NCBI GenBank assembly: GCA_019232625.1
Contig: JAFANP010000033.1
Span: 98,653-162,652, forward strand
DNA from: Alphaproteobacteria bacterium
GTDB taxonomy: Bacteria > Pseudomonadota > Alphaproteobacteria > Sphingomonadales > Sphingomonadaceae
Length of the DNA stretch: 64,000 nt
Direction of reading: 5' to 3'
Shown here one piece after another: positions 40,325 through 50,443 of this stretch (the first letter of the stretch is position 1; each line of letters opens with the position of its first letter). The notes beneath the pieces were generated by a model. It was not told the DNA's origin, made no database searches, and saw only the letters and a program-made list of their open reading frames with translations. The position numbers and the translations under genes are program-made.

Positions 40325-41155
40325 CTAAGCCGCCAGCTCCCGCTCCGCCGCGGCGATGAGGGCGCGGTCGTCGATGTTCCAGGGGTGGAAGCCGGGCAGG
40401 AAGAAGGCGAGCCAGGCCCCCATGATCTTGCGGAACATGCCGGGCCGGACCCAGACGTGCCAGAGCAGACGCACCCAGGCGGCGGGGCCTTCTATCCCGT
40501 CCTGGCGGAGCAGCTCGAGCGCGCCCGCCGTGCGGTCCACGACGAAGTTGCGGGTGACGTAGAGCATCACCCGGGCCTTCACGCTCCACCGCCGGAAGCG
40601 CGGCCAGTCGCGGGTGGCGTGGCGCCAGGTGTCGTAGGCGACGCCCTTATGCTCGATCTCCTCGATCGAGTGCCAGCGCCAGAGCCTCGCCGACTCGGCG
40701 TCGGCCCCGGCGAGGTGGCGGGGGTCGCGGAGCAGCTCGTGGGCGAGGATGGCGGTGAAATGCTCGAGCGCCATGGTCGCGGCGAGATTGACGATGGGCG
40801 GCCGGGTCCGCGACACGGCGAGCCGCTCGTCCACCCGCGTCTCCAGCCGGCTCATGTCGTAGCCGGCCTCGATGGCGCGGCGGTTGAACTGGACATGCTC
40901 GCGGCTGTGCATGACCTCCTGGGTGGTGAAGGCCCTGATCTCCTCCGCCAGCCGCGGCGGTGCGCCCTCGCGGAAGGCGCGGACGCTCTCCACGAAATAG
41001 GCCTCGCCCTTGGGAAAGGTGATCGACAGCGCGTCGTAGAGGGCGGAGCCGACCGGGTCGCCGCCCAGCCACCAGCGCTTCGTCCCGCCGCCCCGGCCGA
41101 AACGCCGGTAGCGCGGGGTGATCGTCAGGTCCGGGGGTGTCGCTCGGCTCGCCAT
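40325..41155 (-). CDS. Metal-dependent hydrolase, PF10118 family
   Basis: 276 residues; ATG at 41155 preceded by AGGAG. The family is helical with conserved acid/His pairs: FTTQEVMHSREHVQFNR (about 75-91), MALEHFTAILAHELL, and WHSIEEIEHKGVAYD. These suggest a di-metal site of the ferritin/hydroxylase kind. The biochemical reaction is not established for the family. It is divergent from a TetR regulator 40 bp away, a frequent pairing, so it is probably controlled by that repressor in response to a lipophilic compound. Confidence 0.82.
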   Translation of the reverse strand: MASRATPPDLTITPRYRRFGRGGGTKRWWLGGDPVGSALYDALSITFPKGEAYFVESVRAFREGAPPRLAEEIRAFTTQEVMHSREHVQFNRRAIEAGYDMSRLETRVDERLAVSRTRPPIVNLAATMALEHFTAILAHELLRDPRHLAGADAESARLWRWHSIEEIEHKGVAYDTWRHATRDWPRFRRWSVKARVMLYVTRNFVVDRTAGALELLRQDGIEGPAAWVRLLWHVWVRPGMFRKIMGAWLAFFLPGFHPWNIDDRALIAAAERELAA

Positions 41156-41178
41156 GCTGTATCTCCTGGAGGAGCAAT

Positions 41179-41200
41179 GACCCTTACTTACACTAATGTC
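41179..41200. promoter_or_regulatory. Candidate TetR operator in the divergent spacer
   Basis: TTACTTACACTAATGTCAA is an imperfect dyad (TGACA/TGTAA) overlapping the TetR start codon and lying in the 40-bp gap before the hydrolase. Its size and place fit a TetR operator controlling both genes. Low information content. Confidence 0.4.
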
Positions 41201-41786
41201 AACAGCTAGAATCCGCCTTTCCCCCGAGGAATCGCGCGCCGCGGCGCTGGAGGCGGCGCGCGCCCTGCTGCTCGAGGACGGACCCCAGGCGGTGACGCTG
41301 AAGGCGGTGGCGGCCCGGATGGGCAAGACGCACGCCAACCTCCTCCATCATTTCGGAACGGCGGCGGGGCTCCAGTCGGCGCTTGCGCGCTACATCGCCG
41401 ACCGGGTCACGACCCACATCGCCGCCGCGGTGGAGCGCGCCCGCCACGGCGAGGCGGATCCGCGCGAGGTCGTGGACGGCACCTTCGACGCCTTCGGCCG
41501 GGAAGGCGCCGGCGCGCTCGCGGCCTGGATGATCCTCTCGGGCAATCGCGACGCCCTCGATCCGGTTCTCGACGCCATACACGGCCTCGTCGACCGCCTG
41601 CGCGAAGGGCATGAGGACCGGCCCGTGTCCGAGCTCACCTTGTGGCTGGTGCTGGCCGCGCTCGGCGACTCGCTTCTCGGCGCCGCCATGGCGGGGGCCC
41701 TCGGCCTCCCCCGCGACAAGGCCCGGGAAATAGCGGCGCTTCACCTCCTCGCCGCCCGGCCGGACCAGGAAAGGAAGGACCCATGA
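41196..41786 (+). CDS. TetR/AcrR family transcriptional regulator
   Basis: 196 residues; no clear ribosome site, possibly a leaderless transcript. Helix-turn-helix at about 15-60: ALEAARALLLEDGPQAVTLK, AVAARMGKTHANLLHHFG. The C-terminal ligand domain is helical and unconserved, as usual for the family. It overlaps the VOC gene by four bases (ATGA) and is divergent from the PF10118 hydrolase. It is probably an autoregulated repressor of these neighbours. Confidence 0.9.
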   Translation: MSTARIRLSPEESRAAALEAARALLLEDGPQAVTLKAVAARMGKTHANLLHHFGTAAGLQSALARYIADRVTTHIAAAVERARHGEADPREVVDGTFDAFGREGAGALAAWMILSGNRDALDPVLDAIHGLVDRLREGHEDRPVSELTLWLVLAALGDSLLGAAMAGALGLPRDKAREIAALHLLAARPDQERKDP

Positions 41787-42121
41787 TCACCGGCGCCCAC
41801 GTCATGATCTTCACCCGCGACGAGGCGGCCGACCGGGCCTTCCTCCGCGACGTCCTCGAGATCCCGTCCATCGATTCCGGGGGAGGCTGGCTCATCTTCA
41901 AGCTGCCGCCCGCCGAGCTGGGCGTGCATGGCGGCGAGGCCAACGACGTCCACAAGCTCTATCTCGTCTGCGACGGTCTCGACGCCGCGATGGCCCGCCT
42001 CGCGGAGAAGGGAGTCGCCTGCGACCCGGTGACGACGGCGAGCTGGGGCCGCGCCACCTCCGTCCCGCTTCCGGGCGGCGGCAGGATCGGCCTCTACGAG
42101 GCGCATCACGCGCGGCCGTGA
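41783..42121 (+). CDS. VOC (glyoxalase/extradiol dioxygenase fold) protein
   Basis: 112 residues; ATG overlaps the TetR stop, and AAGGAAGGA lies upstream. A single VOC module: AHVMIFTRDEAADRAFLRDV at the start, LGVHGGEANDVHKLYLVCDG in the middle, and PLPGGGRIGLYEAHHARP at the end. Metal-type residues (His in LGVHGG, Glu in GLYEAHH) are present. VOC proteins serve as isomerases, lyases, dioxygenases or drug-binding resistance proteins. Co-expression with TetR suggests detoxification. Confidence 0.82.
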   Translation: MITGAHVMIFTRDEAADRAFLRDVLEIPSIDSGGGWLIFKLPPAELGVHGGEANDVHKLYLVCDGLDAAMARLAEKGVACDPVTTASWGRATSVPLPGGGRIGLYEAHHARP

Positions 42122-43207
<1,086 letters not shown>

Positions 43208-43233
43208 GGCCGTGGGCGAGGAGGAGCCGGTAG

Positions 43234-44166
43234 ATGCCGCGTCGCTTAAGGAAGATCCGCACGCTCGCTGTGACCGGCGGCACCGGCTTCGTCGGCACGC
43301 ACTTCCTCCGCCACGCCCGCGCCCAGGGCTATGAGATCCGCGCCCTGACCCGCGGCTGGAAGCCGCCGGAGGACGAGGTCACCTGGGTCGACGGCGCCCT
43401 CGACCGTCCGGAGACGCTGACGAAGCTGTGCACGGGCGCGGAGGCGGTGGTGCACATAGCGGGCGCGATCAACGCTCCCTCCCGGGCGGCCTTCGAGGCG
43501 ATCAACGTGGGCGGCACCGCGGCCGTGATCGACGCCGCCCGCCGGGCCGGGGTGCGGCGTTTCGTCCACCTCTCCTCCCTCACGGCCCGGGAGCCGCAGC
43601 TTTCCGATTACGGCTGGTCGAAGGCCAAATCGGAGCGGCTGGTCGCCGCGTCCGGGCTGGAATGGACGGTGATCCGGCCCCCGGCGGTCTACGGCCCGGG
43701 CGACCGCGAGACCCTGGAATTGTTCAAGATGGCCCGCCGCGGCCTCGTCGCGCTGCCGCCGCGGGGCCATTTCTCGGTGATCCACGTCGACGATCTGTGC
43801 CGGCTGATCCTCGCCACGCTCGACGAGCCCGACAGCTGGGGCGAAACCTACGAGCCCGACGACGGGCGCGAGGGCGGCTGGGACCACCGCCACTTCGCCC
43901 GCACGCTCGGGCGGCTCTACGGCAGGCGCGCCGCCACTATCGCCATGCCCAGGCCGGTGCTCCGACTCGCCTCCGGCCTCGACCGGCTCTTCCGGCGCAA
44001 GCGCGCCAAGCTGACCGCCGACCGCGTCGGCTATTTCTGCCACCCGGACTGGGTCGTGACGGCGCAGCGCCGCCCCCCCGCAAGCCTCTGGACGCCGACG
44101 GTGCGGACCCAGGCGGGGCTGCGCGAGACCGCCGACTGGTACAAGGCGCAAGGCTGGCTCAAATAG
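43234..44166 (+). CDS. NAD(P)-dependent epimerase/dehydratase, candidate ceramide reductase CerR
   Basis: 310 residues; GGAGGAG precedes the ATG. Extended short-chain dehydrogenase fold: TGGTGFVGTHFL (about 15-26) binds the cofactor, HLSSLTAREPQLSDYGWSKAK holds the catalytic S and the YxxxK pair, and the C-terminal helices are NDUFA9-like. In Caulobacter the ceramide reductase CerR is an epimerase-family protein encoded beside serine palmitoyltransferase and its ACP. Here the next two genes are exactly those, so reduction of 3-oxo-ceramide is the likeliest role. The assignment rests on gene order more than on specific residues. Confidence 0.78.
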   Translation: MPRRLRKIRTLAVTGGTGFVGTHFLRHARAQGYEIRALTRGWKPPEDEVTWVDGALDRPETLTKLCTGAEAVVHIAGAINAPSRAAFEAINVGGTAAVIDAARRAGVRRFVHLSSLTAREPQLSDYGWSKAKSERLVAASGLEWTVIRPPAVYGPGDRETLELFKMARRGLVALPPRGHFSVIHVDDLCRLILATLDEPDSWGETYEPDDGREGGWDHRHFARTLGRLYGRRAATIAMPRPVLRLASGLDRLFRRKRAKLTADRVGYFCHPDWVVTAQRRPPASLWTPTVRTQAGLRETADWYKAQGWLK

Positions 44167-44234
44167 GCCCCTCCCCCGCCTCCTTGCCGCCCAAATCCCT
44201 TGGCACGAGGGGCACCCCGACCTAAGGGACCGCC

Positions 44235-44483
44235 ATGACCGACAGAGACCAGACGTTCGACAAGGTCGCGCAGCTCGTCGCGCCCTTCAACAAGAAGGGC
44301 GTCGCCCTGACGGACTCGACGACCTTCGCCGGCGACCTCGAATGGGACAGCCTCACGGTCATGGACTTCGTCGCGGCGATCGAGGACGAGTTCGACATCC
44401 TCATCACGATGAACATGCAAGCCGAGATCGAGACGGTCGGCCAGCTCGTCGACGCGGTCGAGCGGCTGCGGAACGAGGGATGA
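44235..44483 (+). CDS. Dedicated acyl carrier protein for serine palmitoyltransferase
   Basis: 82 residues. The phosphopantetheine attachment serine is S39 in LEWDSLTVMDF. The protein is acidic and four-helical. It sits eight bases before serine palmitoyltransferase, as in Sphingomonas and Caulobacter, where this special ACP (often called AcpR) supplies the acyl chain for the first sphingolipid step instead of acyl-CoA. It is distinct from the housekeeping AcpP, having Glu-Trp before the DSL motif. Confidence 0.92.
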   Translation: MTDRDQTFDKVAQLVAPFNKKGVALTDSTTFAGDLEWDSLTVMDFVAAIEDEFDILITMNMQAEIETVGQLVDAVERLRNEG

Positions 44484-44490
44484 TCCGGCC

Positions 44491-45756
44491 GTGACCGAAG
44501 CTGTCCGCACGCCTTTCGATCCGGCCGACGAGACGGCGGTCGCCCCGTCCCACGGCCGCGATCTCTTCTCCAAGTTCGATGCGCTGATCGCCGAGCGCGA
44601 GGCGCTGCTGGAGACGGGCGTGCGCGACCCGTTCGGCTTGGTGATGGAGGAGGTGCTCTCGCCCACCCGGGCGATCGTCAAGGGCAAGGAGACGATCCTC
44701 CTCGGCACCTACAATTACATGGGCATGACCTTCGATCCCGACGTGATCGAGGCGGGCAAGCGCGCCCTCGACGCCTTCGGCTCGGGCACGACCGGCAGCC
44801 GGGTCCTCAACGGCACCTATCAAGGCCACAAGGAATGCGAGGAGGCGCTGAAGGAATTTTACGGCACGGCGCACGCGATGGTCTTCTCGACGGGCTACCA
44901 GGCCAATCTCGGCCTCATGTCGACGATCGCGGGCAAGGAGGATTATATCGTCCTCGACGCCGACAGCCATGCCTCCATCTACGACGGCTGCGCGCTCGGC
45001 TCGGCGCAGATCGTGCGCTTCCGCCACAACAGCGTCGAGGATTTGGAGAAGAGGCTGCGCCGGCTCCCGCCGGAGGGCGGGCGCCTGGTCGTGCTTGAGG
45101 GCGTCTACTCGATGCTCGGCGACATCGCGCCGCTCAGGGAGATGGTCCAGGTCTCCAAGGCGGCCGGCGCGATGGTGGTTGTCGACGAAGCTCATGGTAT
45201 GGGCTTCTTCGGCCAACACGGCCGCGGCGTGTTCGAGGAAGCGGGCGTCGAGGACCAGATCGATTTCGTCGTCGGCACCTTCTCGAAGTCGGTCGGTACG
45301 GTCGGCGGCTTCGTCGTCTCCAACCATCCCAAGTTCGAGGTCCTTCGGCTGGTCTGCCGGCCCTACGTCTTCACCGCCTCGCTGCCGCCCAGCGTCGTCG
45401 CCACGGCGGCCACCTCGATCCGCAAGCTCATGTATGCCGGCAACAAGCGCGCCCATCTCTGGGAGAATAGCCGCCGGCTTCACAAGGGCCTGCGCGACCT
45501 CGGCTTCGACCTCGCCACCCCGGAGGCGCAGTCTGCGATCATCGCGGTGCTGCTGCCCGACCAGGACACGACGGTGCGGATGTGGCAGGCGCTGCTCGAG
45601 GCCGGCGTCTACGTCAACATGGCCCGCCCGCCCGCGACCCCGGCCGGCATGTACCTCCTCCGTTGCTCCCTCTGCGCCGACCACAGTTCCGAGCAGGTCG
45701 GCGAGATCCTCGGCATGTTCGAGAGCGCCGGAAAGGCGATCGGCTACCTCGCCTGA
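44491..45756 (+). CDS. spt: Serine palmitoyltransferase
   Basis: 421 residues. Alpha-oxoamine synthase family, PLP-dependent: it condenses L-serine with an acyl thioester to form 3-oxo-sphinganine, the first step of sphingolipid synthesis. The PLP lysine is K266 in GTFSKSVGTVGG; other marks are NYMGMTFDPDVIEAG, GSGTTGSRVLNGTYQGHKECE, HASIYDGC and VVDEAHGMGFFGQHGRG. It is a soluble bacterial homodimer type of normal length. The ACP and CerR-like genes upstream form one operon. Sphingomonads replace lipopolysaccharide with glycosphingolipids, so this gene is likely central to the envelope. Confidence 0.95.
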   Translation: MTEAVRTPFDPADETAVAPSHGRDLFSKFDALIAEREALLETGVRDPFGLVMEEVLSPTRAIVKGKETILLGTYNYMGMTFDPDVIEAGKRALDAFGSGTTGSRVLNGTYQGHKECEEALKEFYGTAHAMVFSTGYQANLGLMSTIAGKEDYIVLDADSHASIYDGCALGSAQIVRFRHNSVEDLEKRLRRLPPEGGRLVVLEGVYSMLGDIAPLREMVQVSKAAGAMVVVDEAHGMGFFGQHGRGVFEEAGVEDQIDFVVGTFSKSVGTVGGFVVSNHPKFEVLRLVCRPYVFTASLPPSVVATAATSIRKLMYAGNKRAHLWENSRRLHKGLRDLGFDLATPEAQSAIIAVLLPDQDTTVRMWQALLEAGVYVNMARPPATPAGMYLLRCSLCADHSSEQVGEILGMFESAGKAIGYLA

Positions 45757-45825
45757 GCGCCGAGCCGGGCGGCGGCCGCGGCGAGCCGCTTCCCAGCCGC
45801 GCCCCCTTCGTCTAGAATCCGCGGC

Positions 45826-47841
45826 ATGGCGGTGGAGGATATAGGCGCCGCGCCGGCGCGGGGCTCGGGCAGGTGGCGCGGCGTCGCGGCAAGCGTCGGC
45901 GCCCTTCTAGCGACCGGCCTGCTCGCCGGGCTGATGATCATGGTGGCCTCGTCCAACGCCGCCCGCGACCGCGCGCTCGCGCAGGAACGCCACAGCTACG
46001 ACGTGATGCTGCTCACCCGCACGGTCGATGGGACGCTGGCCAGGGCGGAGGCGACGCTCGGCCGCTACGTCATGGACGAGCAGCCGAAGACCGGCACGGC
46101 CTATTATAACGAATGGGTGCTGGCCGGGCAGCAGATGGCGCAGCTGCGCCGGCTGGTCGGCGACACGCGCGAGCAGCTCGGACGCGTGGAGCAGCTGAGA
46201 TCGCTCTACGAACGGCGCGACCGCGAGCTCGCCGCCGCGGCCGCCGCCGCCGCCCGCCACAAGGAGACGGGCGGCATCCCGCTCTTCTACCAGGCCGGCC
46301 AGTCGCCGCTCGGACCCGAGCTCCGCGCCCGCCTCGCCGAGATCGCCGACGCCGAGCGCGACGACCTGCGCGAGCGCATGGCCGACACGCGCGCCTCCTC
46401 CGATCGCGCCGACCAGCTCACCGAGTGGTTCGGCTGGCTCGCCGTGCTGATCGGGCTCGGCGCCGTGATCCTGGGCCTCCTCGCCTTCCGCGCCATGCGG
46501 GAGCGTATCGACGCGCTGCGCGAGGCGGACAGCGAGGCGACGCGGGCCCAGCGGCTGGAGCAAGCGGTGCAGCAGCGCACCCAGGAGCTGCTCGCCGCGA
46601 ACGAGCGGCTGAAGGCCGAAGCCGCCGAGCGCGAGGCGGCCGAGGCGCAGCTGCGCCAGGTCCAGAAGATGGAGGCGGTAGGCCAGCTGACCGGCGGGAT
46701 CGCCCACGACTTCAACAACATGCTCGCCGTCGTCGTGGGAGGGCTCGACCTGGCGCGGCGCAAGCTCACCGGCGACCGCCGCGAGGTCGAGCTCCACCTC
46801 GAAAACGCCATGGAAGGCGCCACCCGCGCCGCCGCCCTTACCCGGCGCCTCCTCGCCTTCGCGCGGGCGGAGCCGCTGCTGCCCACCTCGGTCGCGCCCG
46901 CCGAGCTGGTCGAGGGCATGCTCGACCTGGTCGACCGGTCGATCGGCGAGCGTATCGCCGTGCGCACCCGCTTCCCCTCCGACACCTGGCCGGTCCGGGT
47001 CGACACGAACCAGCTCGAAAACGCGATCCTCAACCTCGCGGTCAACGCGCGCGACGCGATGGAGGGCGAAGGCGAGATTCAGATCACCGTCGCCAATTGC
47101 ACGTTGAAGGCGGGGGAGGTCGGCGAGCTTCCCGCCGGAGACTATGTCCGCCTGGCCGTCGCCGACACCGGCAGCGGCATGCCGCCCGAGATCCTCGAAC
47201 ATGTCTTCGAGCCGTTTTTCACGACCAAGCCGGTCGGCAAGGGCACGGGCCTCGGCCTCAGCCAGATATTCGGCTTCGCCCGCCAGTCGGGCGGCGACGT
47301 GGCGATCGCCTCGGCCGTCGGCGAGGGAACGACGGTTTCCCTCTACCTTCCCCGCGACGACGAGGCGGTGCCGGCGGCGGCGGCCGCGGAGATACTCCCG
47401 TCCTTCGGGGTGGACGCGGCCCAGCCGCCCTCGGCGGGCGCCGCCGTCGTCCTCGTCGTCGAGGACGATCCGCGGGTCAGCCGCGCGACGGTCGGCGCGC
47501 TGGAGGAGCTCGGCTACCGGCCGATCGCCTGCTCGAACGGCCGCGACGCGCTCGACCTCCTCGCCCGGGAGACGCAGATCGAGCTCCTCATCACCGACGT
47601 GATGATGCCGGAGATGACGGGAACCGAGCTCGTCCGCCGCGCCAGCACCCTCTACCCCTCGCTCGCGGTGCTGTTCGTCACCGGCTATGTCGGCGAGGCC
47701 GGGGAAGCGGAGGATCTCGCCGGTTACGACATCTTGCGCAAGCCGTTCACCGTCTCGGCGCTGTCCGACGCCGTGCGGACGGCGATCGGGCGCCGGGCTA
47801 GCGAATGGCCCCCCGCTTCAAGAGCCGCGGCAGCAGGATAA
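45826..47841 (+). CDS. Hybrid sensor histidine kinase with receiver domain
   Basis: 671 residues. Membrane helix 1 (about 22-42) and helix 2 (about 205-225) frame a periplasmic helical sensor of the CHASE3 kind. A coiled linker leads to the HisKA domain with H294 in [11 protein letters not shown], then an ATPase with N-box [17 protein letters not shown] and GTGLGLSQI, then a receiver with phospho-acceptor D591 in [11 protein letters not shown]. The HDFNN type is common in hybrid kinases with REC. Its last 44 bases overlap the convergent Tam41-like gene. No response regulator or phosphotransfer gene is adjacent, so its output is unknown. Position next to spt suggests, but does not show, a link with envelope state. 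Confidence 0.93.
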   Translation: MAVEDIGAAPARGSGRWRGVAASVGALLATGLLAGLMIMVASSNAARDRALAQERHSYDVMLLTRTVDGTLARAEATLGRYVMDEQPKTGTAYYNEWVLAGQQMAQLRRLVGDTREQLGRVEQLRSLYERRDRELAAAAAAAARHKETGGIPLFYQAGQSPLGPELRARLAEIADAERDDLRERMADTRASSDRADQLTEWFGWLAVLIGLGAVILGLLAFRAMRERIDALREADSEATRAQRLEQAVQQRTQELLAANERLKAEAAEREAAEAQLRQVQKMEAVGQLTGGIAHDFNNMLAVVVGGLDLARRKLTGDRREVELHLENAMEGATRAAALTRRLLAFARAEPLLPTSVAPAELVEGMLDLVDRSIGERIAVRTRFPSDTWPVRVDTNQLENAILNLAVNARDAMEGEGEIQITVANCTLKAGEVGELPAGDYVRLAVADTGSGMPPEILEHVFEPFFTTKPVGKGTGLGLSQIFGFARQSGGDVAIASAVGEGTTVSLYLPRDDEAVPAAAAAEILPSFGVDAAQPPSAGAAVVLVVEDDPRVSRATVGALEELGYRPIACSNGRDALDLLARETQIELLITDVMMPEMTGTELVRRASTLYPSLAVLFVTGYVGEAGEAEDLAGYDILRKPFTVSALSDAVRTAIGRRASEWPPASRAAAAG

Positions 47842-48703
47842 GGCCGGCGACGAGCGGCCAGCGCCGCTGCCACGGCCTGACCTCGATCCTGGTCCCGGCG
47901 TGCCGGTTGATCTTCCAGGCAAGGTAGTCGATCCCGTTCGCGAAGGTGGCGCTCGCCTTGAGCAGCCTCAGCAAGGTGAGCGCCTTGCCCTTTCGCTGGC
48001 GCGCCCGCCAGGCACGCGCCGCCGCGCGCCGCCCGAGCTCCGCGCCTCCGCCCTCCGCTCGGGCGAGCGCGGCGCGGCCGATCCGGCGGTACCGCTCCGG
48101 ATCGGCATCGACGATCGACCCCGCGCGCTGCCGCCGTTCCGCCCTCAGCTCGGCCGCATAAGTCAGCGCATAGCCCGCGCGGAATATCGCCAGGGGATCG
48201 TACCGCATGTCGCCGAACATCATCGGACGGGTGAGGGCGAACAGCGTCGGCGCGGCCTCGGCGATGATATCCACCGCCGCGTCCGCCGCCGCCGGGTCCG
48301 CGGCCCAGACAAGGCGGGAAGGCTGCGAGAAGCGCGCCCAGACCGAGACGCTTCGGGCCTGCGGGCGGCACTCGCGGGCGAAATCCTCCTCGCTCAGCAC
48401 CGCATATTTTGCCGTCAGTCCGCGATGCTCGAACGGAAAGACGTTCGGCGGGATGAGGCGGTTGGCCGTGGCGAGCCACCCGCGCCGGTAAGCCCTACGA
48501 TAATCGGAGACGATGAGGTAGAAATCGAGCATCAGCCCCTCGAGCTGCCGCTCGCGCAGGCAGGAGCCGTAGAACAGCACGGCCCGCGCCGCGCCGGCAT
48601 GGATCGCCGCCAGCGCCGCCGCCATCTCGCCGACTCGCGGGTCCACCGGCTCGGCGAGCTCGGCAGCGACGAGGCGGCGAAGGTCCGTGTCGGCGGCGCT
48701 CAT
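47798..48703 (-). CDS. Tam41-like nucleotidyltransferase, candidate CDP-lipid synthase
   Basis: 301 residues. The N-terminal motif AVLFYGSCLRERQLEGLMLD followed by FYLIVSD has the G-S ... D pattern of nucleotidyltransferases. It resembles mitochondrial Tam41 (CDP-diacylglycerol synthase): YGSG..., MLDFIF. A second similar part is LTAKYAVLSEEDF ... WARFSQPSRLVW, and RYDPLAIFRAGYA could match SGDFRM. The C-terminus is basic and could sit on the membrane. The next gene on the same strand upstream is a diacylglycerol/ceramide-kinase-like enzyme. A lipid-phosphate activated by CTP is therefore a reasonable hypothesis for a ceramide or phospholipid pathway. Recognition is from memory of motifs. Confidence 0.6.
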   Translation of the reverse strand: MSAADTDLRRLVAAELAEPVDPRVGEMAAALAAIHAGAARAVLFYGSCLRERQLEGLMLDFYLIVSDYRRAYRRGWLATANRLIPPNVFPFEHRGLTAKYAVLSEEDFARECRPQARSVSVWARFSQPSRLVWAADPAAADAAVDIIAEAAPTLFALTRPMMFGDMRYDPLAIFRAGYALTYAAELRAERRQRAGSIVDADPERYRRIGRAALARAEGGGAELGRRAAARAWRARQRKGKALTLLRLLKASATFANGIDYLAWKINRHAGTRIEVRPWQRRWPLVAGLILLPRLLKRGAIR

Positions 48704-48734
48704 GATCCGGCTCTAGCGCAACGCGGCGCGAAGG

Positions 48735-49709
48735 TCAGGCGGCGAGTCTCAGGAAGGAGATGGGCGGGGTCGGCGTCAGCACCAGCGGCTGGTCCGCCCG
48801 GGCCTCGAAAATCTCGCCGTCGAAGATCACGCCCGACTGATCCCCCTCGATGCGTATCTCGTCGCCGCGCTGCAGGTGGACGCCGCGGAGGCGGTGCCGC
48901 CCGAGCCGGCCGCGGATCGCCGCGAACAGGGCCGAGAGCAAGGCCCTCGGGCTGCGCTCGATCAGCAGCAGCTGCATCGATCCCGTCTTCTTCTCGGCGC
49001 CCGGCATGCTGCCGCCGAACAGCAGCCGCTGCAGCGTCGTCACCATCAGGAAGGCGAACTGGCCCTGCATCTCGCCCTGCTTCCTGACGGAAATCTTAAG
49101 GAGCCCGGTACGCGGCGGAAGGAACCGGCCGCGACTGCCGACGAGGACGCCGAGCAGCCCGAGGACCAACGCCAGGAAATGGGCGAGGCCGTTCGGCAGG
49201 CCGAGCGGGTAGAGGTGGTGCCGGCAATAGAGCATGGTGTCGGCCAGGCCGGCGCCGCCGAGGAACATGCCGAGCACCGGCCGCCCGCCCGACGTGCCGC
49301 CGGAAAGCTCGATCAGCTCACGCTCGACGATATGGCGATCGAGATCGGAGCGGGCGATGTCGAGAACCCGCCGCAGCGTCTCCATCGGATCGCCCTCGGC
49401 GCCGAGATCGTGCGCGATGAGGTTGGTCTTGCCGTTGGGAAGCACCGCGACCGGCGGCGGGACGTCGCCGAAATAGCGTCCGTTGTGAATTTCGGTGAGC
49501 GCCGCCTGGACGGTGCCGTCGCCGCCGTTGATCACCAGCACCCGCGGCTTCACCCGCGCGATGCGCTGGAGCGCTAGGCCGATCTGATCGACATGCTCCA
49601 CCTCGTAGTGGAAGATGTCCTCATGGGCCGCGCAGAACGCCCTGACGTCCGGCAGGAGCGATTTGTTGCCGCTCGAGCGCGGATTGGAAAGGAGCGCGAC
49701 CCTCGACAT
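48735..49709 (-). CDS. Diacylglycerol-kinase-family lipid kinase, candidate ceramide kinase
   Basis: 324 residues; ATG at 49709. DAGK catalytic domain: VALLSNPRSSGNKS (4-17), VLVINGGDGTVQAALTE (about 58-74, the GGDGT motif), and VLPNGKTNLIAHDLG; the C-terminal lobe has QSGVIFDGEIFEA. YegS/LCB5-type enzymes phosphorylate diacylglycerol, sphingosine or ceramide. A bacterial ceramide kinase (CpgB in Caulobacter) belongs to this family and is encoded near spt. The same proximity here, plus a Tam41-like gene 31 bp downstream, favours a sphingolipid substrate. Confidence 0.8.
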   Translation of the reverse strand: MSRVALLSNPRSSGNKSLLPDVRAFCAAHEDIFHYEVEHVDQIGLALQRIARVKPRVLVINGGDGTVQAALTEIHNGRYFGDVPPPVAVLPNGKTNLIAHDLGAEGDPMETLRRVLDIARSDLDRHIVERELIELSGGTSGGRPVLGMFLGGAGLADTMLYCRHHLYPLGLPNGLAHFLALVLGLLGVLVGSRGRFLPPRTGLLKISVRKQGEMQGQFAFLMVTTLQRLLFGGSMPGAEKKTGSMQLLLIERSPRALLSALFAAIRGRLGRHRLRGVHLQRGDEIRIEGDQSGVIFDGEIFEARADQPLVLTPTPPISFLRLAA

Positions 49710-49711
49710 CC

Positions 49712-50212
49712 TCAGCTACGCGCCGCCGGACCGATCGACAGGCCGCTGCGGTAGTTGAGCACCACCGACACCGCCCGCGGGGCATTTCCCACCGGCACGG
49801 CGACCTGCCCGAAGCTCGGCTTGAGGTGGAGCAGCGAGAGGCTCGGATTGCGGGAGAAGCCGCCCCCGTCGGACCAGTCTCCGGACTTGTTGTTGCCGTT
49901 GACGTCGTGCCGCACGGCGACCGCATAGGTCCCCGGCGCCGGCAAGGCGACGCAGATCGGCATGGTGGAGGCGACCACCGGCACGTCCACCCGAGTCACC
50001 CGCTGCCCCTTCACGAGGAAGTTCTGGCTCGTGTAGATCTGCACCCGCACCGATCCCGAGCGGGCCTTGAAGCCGCTGACGTTGACCAGCATCGCGGGCC
50101 GGCGCGAATTGGCGCTGCACGCGGCCGCGTCGCCATAGGCGGCCTGCGCCGAAGTGGCGGAGGTGGCGAAGGCCAATCCCGCCGCGACTATCAAATAGGC
50201 GAACTTACTCAT
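49712..50212 (-). CDS. Secreted DUF2141 protein
   Basis: 166 residues from ATG at 50212, after AGGAGCAGGAG. The signal peptide (LIVAAGLAFATSATSAQA) is cut near residue 24. The DUF2141 core is visible: GSVRVQIYTSQNFLVKG, PAPGTYAVAVRHDVNGNNKS (a family hallmark) and WSDGGGFSRNP. Function unknown. Its stop is two bases from the start of the lipid kinase gene on the same strand, so the two are probably co-transcribed. The frame continues far upstream, but that part is a chance open frame. Confidence 0.88.
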   Translation of the reverse strand: MSKFAYLIVAAGLAFATSATSAQAAYGDAAACSANSRRPAMLVNVSGFKARSGSVRVQIYTSQNFLVKGQRVTRVDVPVVASTMPICVALPAPGTYAVAVRHDVNGNNKSGDWSDGGGFSRNPSLSLLHLKPSFGQVAVPVGNAPRAVSVVLNYRSGLSIGPAARS

Positions 50213-50443
50213 CCGCTCCTGCTCCTGGAAGCTGCCGCGCTGCCCCGGGGCAGGCGGCTTCGTGACAATGCCCCCATTTCGCTGCCGGATATGGCGGCGG
50301 CTTGCGGCCAAATTGTGGTCGCGAGCGGTCCAAAGCTGGAAGGGCGCGGACGACCGCGTGTCGGGTCGGAAACTGCGCGAAACAAACGCGGAACGTTGCG
50401 CAATCCGGCGCGGCCCGCTAGCGTCGCGCCAAGGGAGAAGACT

